In this document: positions 56,691 to 64,000 of the stretch, in pieces | Layout: every line of letters begins with the position of its first letter | Numbering within the stretch: position 1 is the stretch's first letter | Assembly (NCBI GenBank): GCA_963838385.1 | Contig: CAWIRE010000003.1 | Coordinates: 496,001 to 560,000, forward strand | Origin: DAHUYF01 sp963838385 | GTDB taxonomy: Bacteria > Pseudomonadota > Alphaproteobacteria > ATCC43930 > CGMCC-115725 | Length of the DNA stretch: 64,000 nt | Direction: 5' to 3' | Notes under the pieces: model-generated | Databases searched by the model: none | Seen by the model: the letters and a program-made list of their open reading frames with translations, nothing else | What the model was told of the DNA's origin: nothing | Position numbers and translations under genes: made by a program

Positions 56691-57591
56691 GCCGGTCCTG
56701 CTCACCATCATCACCGCGGCGACGCCGCTGCTCATCGCCGCGCTGGGCGAGCTGGTGGTCGAGCGCTCGGGCGTCCTCAACCTCGGCGTCGAAGGCATGA
56801 TGGTGATGGGTGCGGCCTGCGGCTTCGTCGTCGCCATCCTCACCGGCAGCTCGATCCTGGGTGCGCTCGCCGGCATCGGCGCCGGCATGGCGCTCGCCGC
56901 GATCTTCGCGCTGATGACGCTGGGTTTTGCCGCCAACCAGGTCGCCTGCGGCCTGGCGCTCACCATCTTCGGCCTCGGCCTTTCCGGGTTGATCGGCGCG
57001 GATTTCGTCGGCGCGCGGCGCGACCCCACACCGAAGCTGCACATCGCCGGCCTCTCCGACCTGCCCTTCATCGGGCCGATCGTGTTCGGCGAGGACGGCT
57101 TCGTCTACGCCTCGGTCGCGCTGCTGCTGGGCGTCTCCTGGTTCCTCTGGCGCACGCGCACCGGGCTGATGCTGCGCGCCATCGGCGACAATCCGCTCTC
57201 GGCGCATGCGCTCGGCCACAAGGTGCTGCGCGTGCGGCTGCTGGCGATCCTGTTCGGCGGCGGCTGCGCCGGTCTCGCCGGCGCTTATCTGTCGCTGGGC
57301 TACACGCCCTTCTGGGTGCGGGGAATGACGGCGGGCCGCGGCTGGATCGCGCTGGCGCTGGTCGTGTTCTCGTCCTGGATCCCCTGGCGGCTGGCGCTCG
57401 GCGCCTATCTCTTCGGCGCCGTCACCATCCTGCAGCTCTACGCCCAGGGCTACGGGCTCGGCGTGCCGTCGCAGCTCATGTCGTCGCTGCCTTATCTTGC
57501 CACCATCCTGGTGCTCGTGGTCATCTCGCGCTCGCGCGGCCGCAGCGCCGGCCCGGGGTCGCTCGGCACGCCCTTCGTGCCGGACCACTAG
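56680..57591 (+). CDS. BMP-family ABC importer permease 2
   Basis: Second permease (YufQ class), 303 residues from the GTG at 56,680. Family block: ALGELVVERSGVLNLGVEGM; later AIGDNPLSAHALGHKVLRVR and AGLAGAYLSLGYTPFWVRGM. It forms a heterodimer with permease 1. The next gene, the binding protein, is 91 nt downstream with no recognisable terminator between. Confidence 0.93.
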   Translation: MLLEPVLLTIITAATPLLIAALGELVVERSGVLNLGVEGMMVMGAACGFVVAILTGSSILGALAGIGAGMALAAIFALMTLGFAANQVACGLALTIFGLGLSGLIGADFVGARRDPTPKLHIAGLSDLPFIGPIVFGEDGFVYASVALLLGVSWFLWRTRTGLMLRAIGDNPLSAHALGHKVLRVRLLAILFGGGCAGLAGAYLSLGYTPFWVRGMTAGRGWIALALVVFSSWIPWRLALGAYLFGAVTILQLYAQGYGLGVPSQLMSSLPYLATILVLVVISRSRGRSAGPGSLGTPFVPDH

Positions 57592-57682
57592 ATGCCTGCC
57601 GCCGTCCCGCGGCGCGGCCTGCGCGGGACGGCATCGATCAACGGCCGCCGGGGGAAGGCTCCCGCCGTCAATCGGAGGAGTG

Positions 57683-58762
57683 ATGATGATCAGACGCCAA
57701 TTCCTGAAGGGGACCGCGATCGCGGCCAGCCTGCCGCTCGTCACGCGCTATGCGCGGGCGGCCGCCCCGCTGAAGGTGGGTTTCATCTATGTCGGGCCGG
57801 TGGGCGATTTCGGCTGGAGCTACCAGCACGACGTCGCGCGCAAGGCGCTGGAGAAGGCGCTCGCCGGCAAGGTCGAGACCACCTTCGTCGAGAACGTGCC
57901 CGAAGGCCCCGATGCCGAGCGCGCGATCGAGGGGCTGGCGCGCTCGGGCTGCAAGCTCATCTTCACCACCTCCTTCGGCTTCATGGATGCCACCGTCAAG
58001 GTCGCCAAGCGCTTCCCCGATGTGAAGTTCGAGCACGCCACCGGCTACAAGCGCGCCGCGAACCTCGCCACCTATTCGGGCCGCTTCTACGAAGGCCGCT
58101 ATGTCATCGGCCAGATCGCCGGCAAGGTGTCGAAGAGCGGCGTGGTGGGCTATGTCGGCTCCTTCCCGATCCCCGAGGTGGTGTCGGGCATCAACTCCTT
58201 CATGCTCGGCGCCTGGTCGGTCCGGCCGGACATGAAGGTCAAGATCGTCTGGGTGAATTCCTGGTTCGATCCCGGCAAGGAGGCCGACGCCGCCAAGGCG
58301 CTGATCGACCAGGGCGCCGACATCATCACCCAGCACACCGACAGCCCGGCGGCGATGCAGATCGCCGAGCAGCGCGGGGTCAAGGCTTTCAGCCAGGATT
58401 CCGACATGCTCAAATTCGGGCCCAAGGCGCAGCTTTCGGGGATCATCGACAACTGGTCCGGCTATTATATCGAGCGCGCCAAGGCGGTGCTCGACGGCAC
58501 CTGGAAGTCGGGCGACGTCTGGGGCGGGCTCGGCAGCAAGATGGTGGTGATGGCGCCCTTCACCAACATGTCGGCCGAGGTCAAGACAATGGCGGAAGGC
58601 ACCACCGCGGCGATCGCGTCGGGCAAGCTCCATCCCTTCCACGGTCCGATCCACAAGCAGGACGGCACGCTGATGGTGAAGGACGGCGCCGTGCTGCCCG
58701 ATCCCGCCATTTTGGGCATGAACTGGTATGTCAAAGGCATCGACGAGAAGGCGCCGGGCTAG
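57683..58762 (+). CDS. BMP-family substrate-binding protein with Tat-like leader
   Basis: Periplasmic receptor of the importer (PnrA/BMP family). MMIRRQFLKGTAIAASLPLV is a twin-arginine-type leader (RRQFLKG), cleavage expected after ARA. Mature motifs: KVGFIYVGPVGDFGWSYQHD, LIFTTSFGFMDATVKVAKRF and QGADIITQHTDSPAAMQIAE. BMP receptors bind nucleosides or purine-like compounds; position after xdhC and before adenine deaminase supports a purine or ureide ligand. Start chosen at 57,683 after CGGAGGAG. It uses a Tat leader rather than Sec or lipoprotein signals, which is seen in some alphaproteobacterial relatives. Confidence 0.92.
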   Translation: MMIRRQFLKGTAIAASLPLVTRYARAAAPLKVGFIYVGPVGDFGWSYQHDVARKALEKALAGKVETTFVENVPEGPDAERAIEGLARSGCKLIFTTSFGFMDATVKVAKRFPDVKFEHATGYKRAANLATYSGRFYEGRYVIGQIAGKVSKSGVVGYVGSFPIPEVVSGINSFMLGAWSVRPDMKVKIVWVNSWFDPGKEADAAKALIDQGADIITQHTDSPAAMQIAEQRGVKAFSQDSDMLKFGPKAQLSGIIDNWSGYYIERAKAVLDGTWKSGDVWGGLGSKMVVMAPFTNMSAEVKTMAEGTTAAIASGKLHPFHGPIHKQDGTLMVKDGAVLPDPAILGMNWYVKGIDEKAPG

Positions 58763-58811
58763 GCCGGACTCTCGCGCGATCGCGGCCGCGCGCCGCCGGC
58801 ACGCCGCCGGC

Positions 58812-59834
58812 TCAGCCGGAAGCGGCGGCGTCGCGGCCGAAGCGGTCGAGCCGCGCCAGCAGCGCCGCCTTGCGCTCCGGCGCCGCGAAGCTCGCCTCGA
58901 ACCCGTTGGCGGCGATGCGCAGCAGATCGGCTTCGCGCAGATCGAAGGCGTCGGCGCAAGCGCGGTAGTTGTCGCAGAGATAGCCGCCGAAATAGGCGGG
59001 GTCGTCGCTGTTGATCGTGACCTTGACGCCGGCGCGGTAGAGCTTGCCGAAGCTGTGCTCGGCCATGGAGGGAAAGACGCGCAACCTTATGTTGGAGAGG
59101 GGACAGATGGTGAGCGGCATTTGCGTCGCCGCGAGATGGACGAGAAGCGCGGGATCCTCGACGGCGCGCACGCCATGATCGATGCGCTCGACCCGGAGCA
59201 GGGTGAGGCTGTCCCAGATATTGGCGGCCGGCCCCTCCTCGCCGGCATGGGCGCAGGCGTGCAGGCCCAGCCGCCGCGCCTCGGCGAAGACCTCGGCGTA
59301 TTTCGCCGGCGGATGGCCGCGCTCGGAGCTGTCGAGGCCGACGCCGGCGAGCCGGTCGAGCCAGGGCCGTGCCTCGCGCAGCAGCGCCATGCCCTCGCTC
59401 GCATCGAGATGGCGCAGGAAGCACATGATGAAGCCCACCGACGGGCCGGACTCGCGCTCGGCCTGCTGCGCCGCGGCGAAGAAGCCCTCGAAGACGTGCG
59501 CCAGCGGGACGCCGCGCGCGGTATGCGATTGCGGATCGAAGAACACCTCGGCATGGAGGATGTTCTCCGTGCGGCACCGCGCGAAATAGGCCGATGCGAG
59601 GTCGAAGAAGTCCTGCGGCTCGACCAGCACGCGGCAGCCCTGGTAGTAGAGATCGAGAAACGCCTGCAGGTCGGCGAAATCATAAGCCGCGGCGAGATCC
59701 TCGGGCGAGCGGAAGGCGAGCGCCACGCGGTTGCGCTCGGCCAGCGCGAACATCATCGCGGGCTCGAGCGTTCCTTCGAGATGAAGATGCAGCTCCGCCT
59801 TGGGCATGGCCCGCAGAAAAGCGTCGCGATCCAC
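58812..59834 (-). CDS. adenine deaminase (adenosine-deaminase superfamily)
   Basis: Zinc enzyme converting adenine to hypoxanthine, which feeds XdhAB. The GTG at 59,834 after AAGGGAG gives VDRDAFLRAMPKAELHLHLE, where HLHLEG holds two zinc ligands. Others: GLDSSERGHPPAKYAEVFAE, HACAHAGEEG with the catalytic Glu, RIDHGVRAVEDPALLVHLAA and NSDDPAYFGGYLCDNY. The SDDPAYFGGY and SSERGHPP forms mark the adenine-specific subgroup rather than adenosine deaminase. 340 residues. Confidence 0.88.
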   Translation of the reverse strand: MDRDAFLRAMPKAELHLHLEGTLEPAMMFALAERNRVALAFRSPEDLAAAYDFADLQAFLDLYYQGCRVLVEPQDFFDLASAYFARCRTENILHAEVFFDPQSHTARGVPLAHVFEGFFAAAQQAERESGPSVGFIMCFLRHLDASEGMALLREARPWLDRLAGVGLDSSERGHPPAKYAEVFAEARRLGLHACAHAGEEGPAANIWDSLTLLRVERIDHGVRAVEDPALLVHLAATQMPLTICPLSNIRLRVFPSMAEHSFGKLYRAGVKVTINSDDPAYFGGYLCDNYRACADAFDLREADLLRIAANGFEASFAAPERKAALLARLDRFGRDAAASG

Positions 59835-59920
59835 GCAGCTTGCTCCCTTGCCGATGACGCGTTCGGCTCCGATTGTATCGGGTCGCAAGCCGCCGCTGCT
59901 AGAGCATGTGCGGGTCGGAT

Positions 59921-60091
59921 GCGCCCCTCCCCCCTTGAGGGGGAGGGTGCCCGAGGCCGCAGGCCTCGGGCAGGTGGGGGGTCGCGCATGCACCTCACCG
60001 TATGCGTCTCTTGCGATGTTGCGATCGCAGCATGCGCCGAGCTTGTGGCCACCCCCCACCCCGACCCTCGCCCTCAAGGGGGGAGGGGGGA
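59921..60091. repeat. pair of inverted GC-rich intergenic repeats
   Basis: The gap between adenine deaminase and guanine deaminase holds two copies of one element in opposite orientation. Copy one has CCCCTCCCCCCTTGAGGGGG at 59,925 onward; copy two has CCCTCAAGGGGGGAGGGG at 60,071 onward, its reverse complement. CAGGTGGGGGGT (59,971-59,982) in copy one is likewise mirrored by GGCCACCCCCCACC (60,047-60,060) in copy two. Between them, 59,949-59,971 is a 10-bp perfect stem (GCCCGAGGCC/GGCCTCGGGC) with a 3-nt loop. Elements of this kind are scattered REP/BIME-like repeats in alphaproteobacteria. They may also end both convergent-facing transcripts or act on the divergent promoters. Confidence 0.75.
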
Positions 60092-60127
60092 TGAGATCTG
60101 CTTTGGTCCGGCGGCGAGGAGCAGCGC

Positions 60128-60598
60128 ATGAGCGGCGAGGCGTTCATGCGCCGGGCGATCGCGCTGTCGCACGAGCATATGGAGCAGGGCAGCGGCGGAC
60201 CCTTCGGCGCGGTCGTCGTCAAGGGCGGCGTCATCATTGCCGAAGGCTGGAACCGCGTCACCTCGACCAACGACCCGACCGCCCATGCCGAGATCGTCGC
60301 CATCCGCGGTGCCTGCGCCGCGCTCCGCAGCTTCAGCCTCGACGGTTGCGAGATCTATACCAGCTGCGAGCCTTGTCCGATGTGCCTGGCGGCGATCTAT
60401 TGGGCCAGGCTCGAGCGCATCTATTACGCCAACACCCGCGCCGATGCGGCGCGCATCGGCTTCGACGACGATTTCCTCTATCGCGAGATCGCGGCACCCC
60501 CCGAAGCGCGCCGCCTGCCGATGATCCGCCTGCTCGCCGAGGAGGCGCGCGCCGCCTTCGTCGCCTGGGAGGCGAAGCCGGACAAGACGCCCTACTGA
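60128..60598 (+). CDS. guaD: guanine deaminase (CDA fold)
   Basis: Converts guanine to xanthine. The 156 residues align well with B. subtilis GuaD: GSGGPFGAVVVKGGVIIAEG, TSTNDPTAHAEIVAIRGACA with zinc ligand His and catalytic Glu, and TSCEPCPMCLAAIYWARLER with the two Cys ligands, then RIGFDDDFLYREIA and the C-terminal KPDKTPY that closes the active site in the family. Ends 7 nt inside the convergent peptidase gene. Confidence 0.93.
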   Translation: MSGEAFMRRAIALSHEHMEQGSGGPFGAVVVKGGVIIAEGWNRVTSTNDPTAHAEIVAIRGACAALRSFSLDGCEIYTSCEPCPMCLAAIYWARLERIYYANTRADAARIGFDDDFLYREIAAPPEARRLPMIRLLAEEARAAFVAWEAKPDKTPY

Positions 60599-61830
60599 GC
60601 GGCGCCGAGCAGGTCGAGCAGCAGGTTCGCCACCACTTCGGTGGCCTTGGCGAGATCGTCGAGGCGCAGATGCTCGTCGGCGCCGTGCGCATTGGCCTCG
60701 CCGATGCTGCGGGGGCCCGCGCCGTAGAGCACGGTCGGGATGCCGGCGGCGGCGTAGTGGCGGGCGTCGGTGTAGAGCGGCACGCCCTGCGGCTTCACCG
60801 GCGCGCCCATGATGCGGCTGCCGTGCCGGACCAGCGGCTCGATCAGCCGCTCGACGCCGGGAAGCGGCGCCAGCGGCAGCGCCAGCAGGATGCGGCGGAT
60901 GGTGCAGCGCGCCTGCGGATGCGCCGCCATCGCCGCCGCGATCACCTCGCGCACCTCCCGCTCGGCCGCCTCGGCGCGCTCTTCCGGAATGATGCGGCGG
61001 TCGAGCCGCAGCACGACGCGGTCGGGAACGACATTGGTGTTGATGCCGCCCTCGATCAACCCCACCACCAGCGTGGGGAACTCGATGCCTTCGACCGCGG
61101 AGCGCCGCGCGGCGTAGCCGCGGCGATGACGGTAGAGCGCCGCGAGCACCTCGGTCGCGGCCTCGAGCGCGTCGACGCCGGTGGCGGGGAGTGCGGCATG
61201 CGCCTGCCGGCCGGAGATCTCGACCTCGAGATGCAAGCAGCCATTATGGGCGGTGACGATGGCATAGGAAAAGCCCGCGGCAAGCGCGTAATCGGGCCGG
61301 CTGATGCCGCGCTCGAGCAGCCATTTCGGCCCGATCGTGCCGCCCGTTTCTTCATCGGCAGTGACGTGCAGCTCGACCGTGCCGGCGAGCGGCGCGCCGC
61401 ATTCGGCGAGCGCCAGCAGGGCGAAGGCATAGGTCGCGATGTCGGATTTGGACACGGCGACGCCGCGGCCATACATGGCGCCGTCGACGATCGCCGCGCC
61501 ATAAGGGTCCTGCGTCCACCCGGCGCCGGGCGGCACCACGTCGCCATGGGCGTTGAGCGCGATGGTGGGGCCGGGGCCGAAGCGGCGGCGCACCACCAGG
61601 TTGGTGGCCGAGATCATGCCGCAGGCCTGCGCCTCGCCCGCCGGCACCGCGTGGCGCTCGACGGTGAAGCCCAACCCTTCCAGCAGCGACGCGGCGCGTC
61701 CGGCAAGCGGCGCGCAATCGCCCGGCGGGTTGTCCGACGGGCAGCGCACGAGCTCGGCGAGAAACGCGGTCTGCGCCGCGAAGCGCCGGCCGATGGCGTC
61801 GTGAAGGCGAAGGCGTGGATCGTCGCTCAT
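60592..61830 (-). CDS. M20 family metallohydrolase
   Basis: Dinuclear zinc amidohydrolase of the ArgE/DapE/CPG2 group, 412 residues. Metal and catalytic motifs: IALNAHGDVVPPGAGWTQDP, YGRGVAVSKSDIATYAFALL and VTADEETGGTIGPKWLLERG; dimerisation domain with GRQAHAALPATGVDALEA. The ATG forms ATGA with the allC stop, and it is last in puuE-uraD-allC-M20. It may take the ureido product of AllC or another N-carbamoyl/N-acyl amino acid; the sequence does not fix the substrate. Confidence 0.85.
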   Translation of the reverse strand: MSDDPRLRLHDAIGRRFAAQTAFLAELVRCPSDNPPGDCAPLAGRAASLLEGLGFTVERHAVPAGEAQACGMISATNLVVRRRFGPGPTIALNAHGDVVPPGAGWTQDPYGAAIVDGAMYGRGVAVSKSDIATYAFALLALAECGAPLAGTVELHVTADEETGGTIGPKWLLERGISRPDYALAAGFSYAIVTAHNGCLHLEVEISGRQAHAALPATGVDALEAATEVLAALYRHRRGYAARRSAVEGIEFPTLVVGLIEGGINTNVVPDRVVLRLDRRIIPEERAEAAEREVREVIAAAMAAHPQARCTIRRILLALPLAPLPGVERLIEPLVRHGSRIMGAPVKPQGVPLYTDARHYAAAGIPTVLYGAGPRSIGEANAHGADEHLRLDDLAKATEVVANLLLDLLGAAQ

Positions 61831-63068
61831 GGCTGCCGGCCGGTTTGTGGCGTGAAATGGCGGATGAAGTCGAGCAGCGCCGCCGCCCCCAGCTCGGCAT
61901 CCTCCTCGGTGATCGCTTCGGCGGGATTGTGGCTGACGCCGCGGCGGCAGCGCACGAACAACATGCCGATATCGGTGATCCCGGCCATCACCATCGCATC
62001 GTGGCCGGCGCCGCTGGGCAGGCGGCGGATGGCGATGCCCCGGGACGCCACCGCGCGGTCGAGCTGCGCCATGAGCCACGGGGCGCAGGCGGTGGCGGCG
62101 TTGTCATGGGTCTGCGTCACCTCGAGCGTCACGTCGCGGCGGCGGCAGATCGTCTCGATGCCGCGCAGGATGTCGTCGGTGGCGCGGCGCCGCTCCTCGT
62201 CCTCGGCGGCGCGGATGTCGAGGCTGAACTCGGCGCGGCCGGGGATGACGTTGATCGCGCCGGGCGCCGCGGCGATGCGGCCGACCGTGCCGACGAGGCG
62301 CGAGCCTTGGGCGCAGCGCTGCTCGACCAGCAGCACCGCCTCGGCCGCCGCGGCGAGCGCGTCGCGGCGCAGCCCCATCGGCACCGTGCCCGCATGGCCC
62401 GCTTCGCCGGTGAGCGTGACGGCATAGCGGCTGGCCCCGGCGATCGAGGTCACGACGCCGAGCGGCAGCCCTTCCGCTTCCAGCACCGGCCCCTGCTCGA
62501 TATGGAGCTCGACATAGGCGAGCGCCTGCTCCGGCCGCCGCGCCGCCGTGCCGATGCGCTCGGGCGCAAGGCCGAAACGGTCGAGCGCCTCGCGCAGGCT
62601 GATGCCGGTGGCGTCGCGCCGCTCGAGCAGTGCCGGGTCGAAGCAGCCAGCGACCGCGCGGCTGCCCAGCAGCGTCGACTGGAAGCGCACGCCTTCCTCG
62701 TCGCCAAAGCCGAACACCTCGATGGCGAAATCCGGCCGCTCTCCCTGCCGGCTGAGCTCGCCGACGCAGGCGATGGCGGTGATGACGCCGAGCATGCCGT
62801 CATAGCGCCCGGCATCGCGCACGGTATCGAGATGCGAGCCCAGCAACAGCACCGGCAGCCCCGGCGAGCGCCCCTCATAACGGCCCACGACATTGCCGAT
62901 GGCATCGAAGCCGGCGCTCATGCCGGCCGCGCGCATCCAGCCGATGACGGTCTCGCCGGCGCGCCGATGCTCGGCGGTGAGGAAGGTGCGGGTGAGCCGG
63001 CCCGGCTCCTCGGTGATGGCGGCAAGCTCGTCCGCCTGCCGCATGATCTCCGCGCCCAGCGCCGCCAT
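61827..63068 (-). CDS. allC: allantoate amidohydrolase (Zn-dependent hydantoinase/carbamoylase family)
   Basis: Splits allantoate to ureidoglycine/ureidoglycolate, ammonia and CO2. The 413 residues start at ATG 63,068 after GAGGAGTG. Motifs: LLLGSHLDTVRDAGRYDGML, FGFGDEEGVRFQSTLLGSRA, YVELHIEQGPVLEAEGLPLG, AGHAGTVPMGLRRDALAAAA and LPSGAGHDAMVMAG; all bimetal ligands seem present. N-carbamoyl-beta-alanine hydrolases are the nearest alternative, but adjacent uraD and puuE favour allantoate. Confidence 0.87.
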   Translation of the reverse strand: MAALGAEIMRQADELAAITEEPGRLTRTFLTAEHRRAGETVIGWMRAAGMSAGFDAIGNVVGRYEGRSPGLPVLLLGSHLDTVRDAGRYDGMLGVITAIACVGELSRQGERPDFAIEVFGFGDEEGVRFQSTLLGSRAVAGCFDPALLERRDATGISLREALDRFGLAPERIGTAARRPEQALAYVELHIEQGPVLEAEGLPLGVVTSIAGASRYAVTLTGEAGHAGTVPMGLRRDALAAAAEAVLLVEQRCAQGSRLVGTVGRIAAAPGAINVIPGRAEFSLDIRAAEDEERRRATDDILRGIETICRRRDVTLEVTQTHDNAATACAPWLMAQLDRAVASRGIAIRRLPSGAGHDAMVMAGITDIGMLFVRCRRGVSHNPAEAITEEDAELGAAALLDFIRHFTPQTGRQP

Positions 63069-63073
63069 GACGA

Positions 63074-63598
63074 TCACTCCTCGACCAGCGCTTCGAGACG
63101 CAAGGCCGCGATGCGCGCGATCTCTTGCAACGCGCGCTCGAATTCGGCCTCGGGCGCGTGCTCCAGGCGCTCGGTGAAAGCCGCGAGGATCTCCGCTGTA
63201 TTGCGGCCCTTGACCGCCATCACGAAGGGGAAGCCGAATGTCTCGCGGTAGCGCCGGTTGAGCTCGCGCAAGCGCGCCTGCTCCTCGACGCCGGCGCTGC
63301 CGAGCCCGGCGGAGCCCTGCTCCTGCTGCGAGGCGCGGGTCAGCGGGACTGCCGGTGTGCCGGCGAGCTCGGGATGGGCGCGGATGAGCGCGAGCCGGCG
63401 CTCGTGTCCGGCGGCGCGGACGATGTCGACCATGGCGCGATGCAAGGCGGCGACGCTGCCGAAGGGACGCTGCTCGAAGGCCGCCTCCGCCACCCAGGGC
63501 GAGTGTTCGAAGATGCCGCCCAGCGCCGCGACGAAGCCGGCCCTGTCGGCGCGCTCCAGCGTTGCCAGCGACAGGCGCGGCGATGGCGCGGCGGTCAT
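63074..63598 (-). CDS. uraD: OHCU decarboxylase
   Basis: Decarboxylates 2-oxo-4-hydroxy-4-carboxy-5-ureidoimidazoline to S-allantoin, the step after HiuH. 174 residues with FEHSPWVAEAAFEQRPFGSV, IRAHPELAG (catalytic His in HPELAG) and NRRYRETFGFPFVMAVKGRN. It overlaps puuE upstream (ATGA) and is 5 nt before allC, so the three are one transcription unit. Confidence 0.95.
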   Translation of the reverse strand: MTAAPSPRLSLATLERADRAGFVAALGGIFEHSPWVAEAAFEQRPFGSVAALHRAMVDIVRAAGHERRLALIRAHPELAGTPAVPLTRASQQEQGSAGLGSAGVEEQARLRELNRRYRETFGFPFVMAVKGRNTAEILAAFTERLEHAPEAEFERALQEIARIAALRLEALVEE

Positions 63599-64000
63599 CG
63601 GCCGCCTTTCGCTGCCGGATGATGCGTGATCCAGTGGCGGGCGATGTCGACGCGGCGGCAGACCCAGACATCCGCGTGGCCGGCGACATAGTCGAGGAAG
63701 CGCGCCAGCGCCGCCGCGCGCGCTGGACGTCCGGCCAGCCGCGCATGGAGGCCGATCGACATCATCTTGGGCGCGGTCTCGCCTTCAGCGTAGAGCAGGT
63801 CGAAGGCGTCGCGCAGATAGGCGAAGAACTGGTCGCCGGAATTGAAGCCCTGGGCGGTGGCAAAGCGCATGTCATTGGCGTCGAGCGTATAGGGAACGAT
63901 GAGCAGCGGCTGGCCGCCGACCGTCTCCCAATAGGGCAGATCGTCGGCATAGGAGTCGGAATCGTAGAGGAAGCCGCCATGCTCGGCGACGAGCGAGCGC
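63595..64000 (-). CDS. puuE: allantoinase PuuE, 5' part beyond window
   Basis: Polysaccharide-deacetylase-like allantoinase (cofactor-independent PuuE type). Only the last 134 codons are visible, since the gene starts beyond base 64,000. Recognisable pieces are LYDSDSYADDLPYWETVGG, PYTLDANDMRFATAQGFNSG and MMSIGLHARLAGRPARAAAL, then RRVDIARHWITHH near the end; these are the usual C-terminal blocks. The family has about 300-320 residues, so about 60 percent is missing. It heads the puuE-uraD-allC-M20 operon. Confidence 0.92.
   Translation of the reverse strand, partial: RSLVAEHGGFLYDSDSYADDLPYWETVGGQPLLIVPYTLDANDMRFATAQGFNSGDQFFAYLRDAFDLLYAEGETAPKMMSIGLHARLAGRPARAAALARFLDYVAGHADVWVCRRVDIARHWITHHPAAKGGR

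Noticed and set aside
59800..62427. Plus-strand open frame of 875 codons
   Set aside because: Runs antisense through the M20 and allC genes and through guaD in another frame; no domain is recognisable.

Overview
The window reads as one contiguous piece of a very GC-rich bacterial chromosome, most likely an alphaproteobacterium. The evidence is closely packed operons with 4-nt ATGA/GTGA overlaps, frequent GTG starts, an RpoH-type sigma factor, a DUF2934 protein, and cyclohexanecarboxylate genes that resemble the Rhodopseudomonas badH/badI set. I see no rRNA, tRNA, CRISPR array, prophage or insertion sequence. I cannot assign a genus from the sequence alone.

Layout. (1) 1-10.9 kb, carbon storage: ppsA (cut by the left edge) with an FNR/FixK-like box upstream, the glgB-glgX-malQ operon, glgA on the opposite strand, and two small proteins. 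(2) 11-17.4 kb: a CBS-pair protein, AlkB, then a sulfur-flavoured block consisting of a Tat-exported protein, an orphan solute-binding protein, a fused DoxD-DoxA, a methyltransferase, a single-domain rhodanese and a TauE/SafE exporter. (3) 17.6-30.5 kb, [NiFe]-hydrogenase island: hypABFCDE, an SbmA/YddA-like ABC exporter on the other strand, then a group 3b (sulfhydrogenase-type) operon with order hydB, cyclic-nucleotide-binding protein, hydG, hydD, hydA and maturation protease. (4) 30.6-37.1 kb: an enoyl-CoA hydratase-like protein, pyruvate oxidase, a membrane protein plus stand-alone receiver, and an APC permease. (5) 37.5-42.5 kb: cyclohexanecarboxylate catabolism (aliB, aliA, badR, badH, badI) with a shared palindrome at both promoters. 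(6) 42.5-45.4 kb: an MpaB-family protein, RpoH, two small membrane proteins and an orphan VbhA-like antitoxin. (7) 45.6-64 kb, purine and ureide breakdown: cysteine hydrolase, NCS2-like permease, hiuH, xdhABC, a BMP-family ABC importer, adenine deaminase, guanine deaminase, M20 peptidase, allC, uraD and puuE (cut by the right edge).

How it works together. Region 7 could carry purines from import through adenine/guanine deamination, xanthine oxidation, hydroxyisourate and OHCU processing to allantoin, allantoate and ammonia; only urate oxidase is not visible. Regions 2 and 3 could link sulfur compounds, NAD(P)H and hydrogen. Regions 1, 3 and 4 fit low-oxygen or resting-cell physiology, and two FNR-like boxes agree with that.

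The most striking feature is in the hydrogenase island. From 26,891 to 30,387 five consecutive genes are broken by about 30 single-base frameshifts, roughly one per 117 nt and nearly all +1 insertions of C or G, yet every catalytic and cluster-binding motif survives in one frame or another. Flanking genes are clean. Three isolated +1 shifts (malQ 4071, hypF 19,576, permease about 47,245) are of the same kind. This pattern fits a locally uncorrected consensus better than natural gene decay, but only reads can decide.
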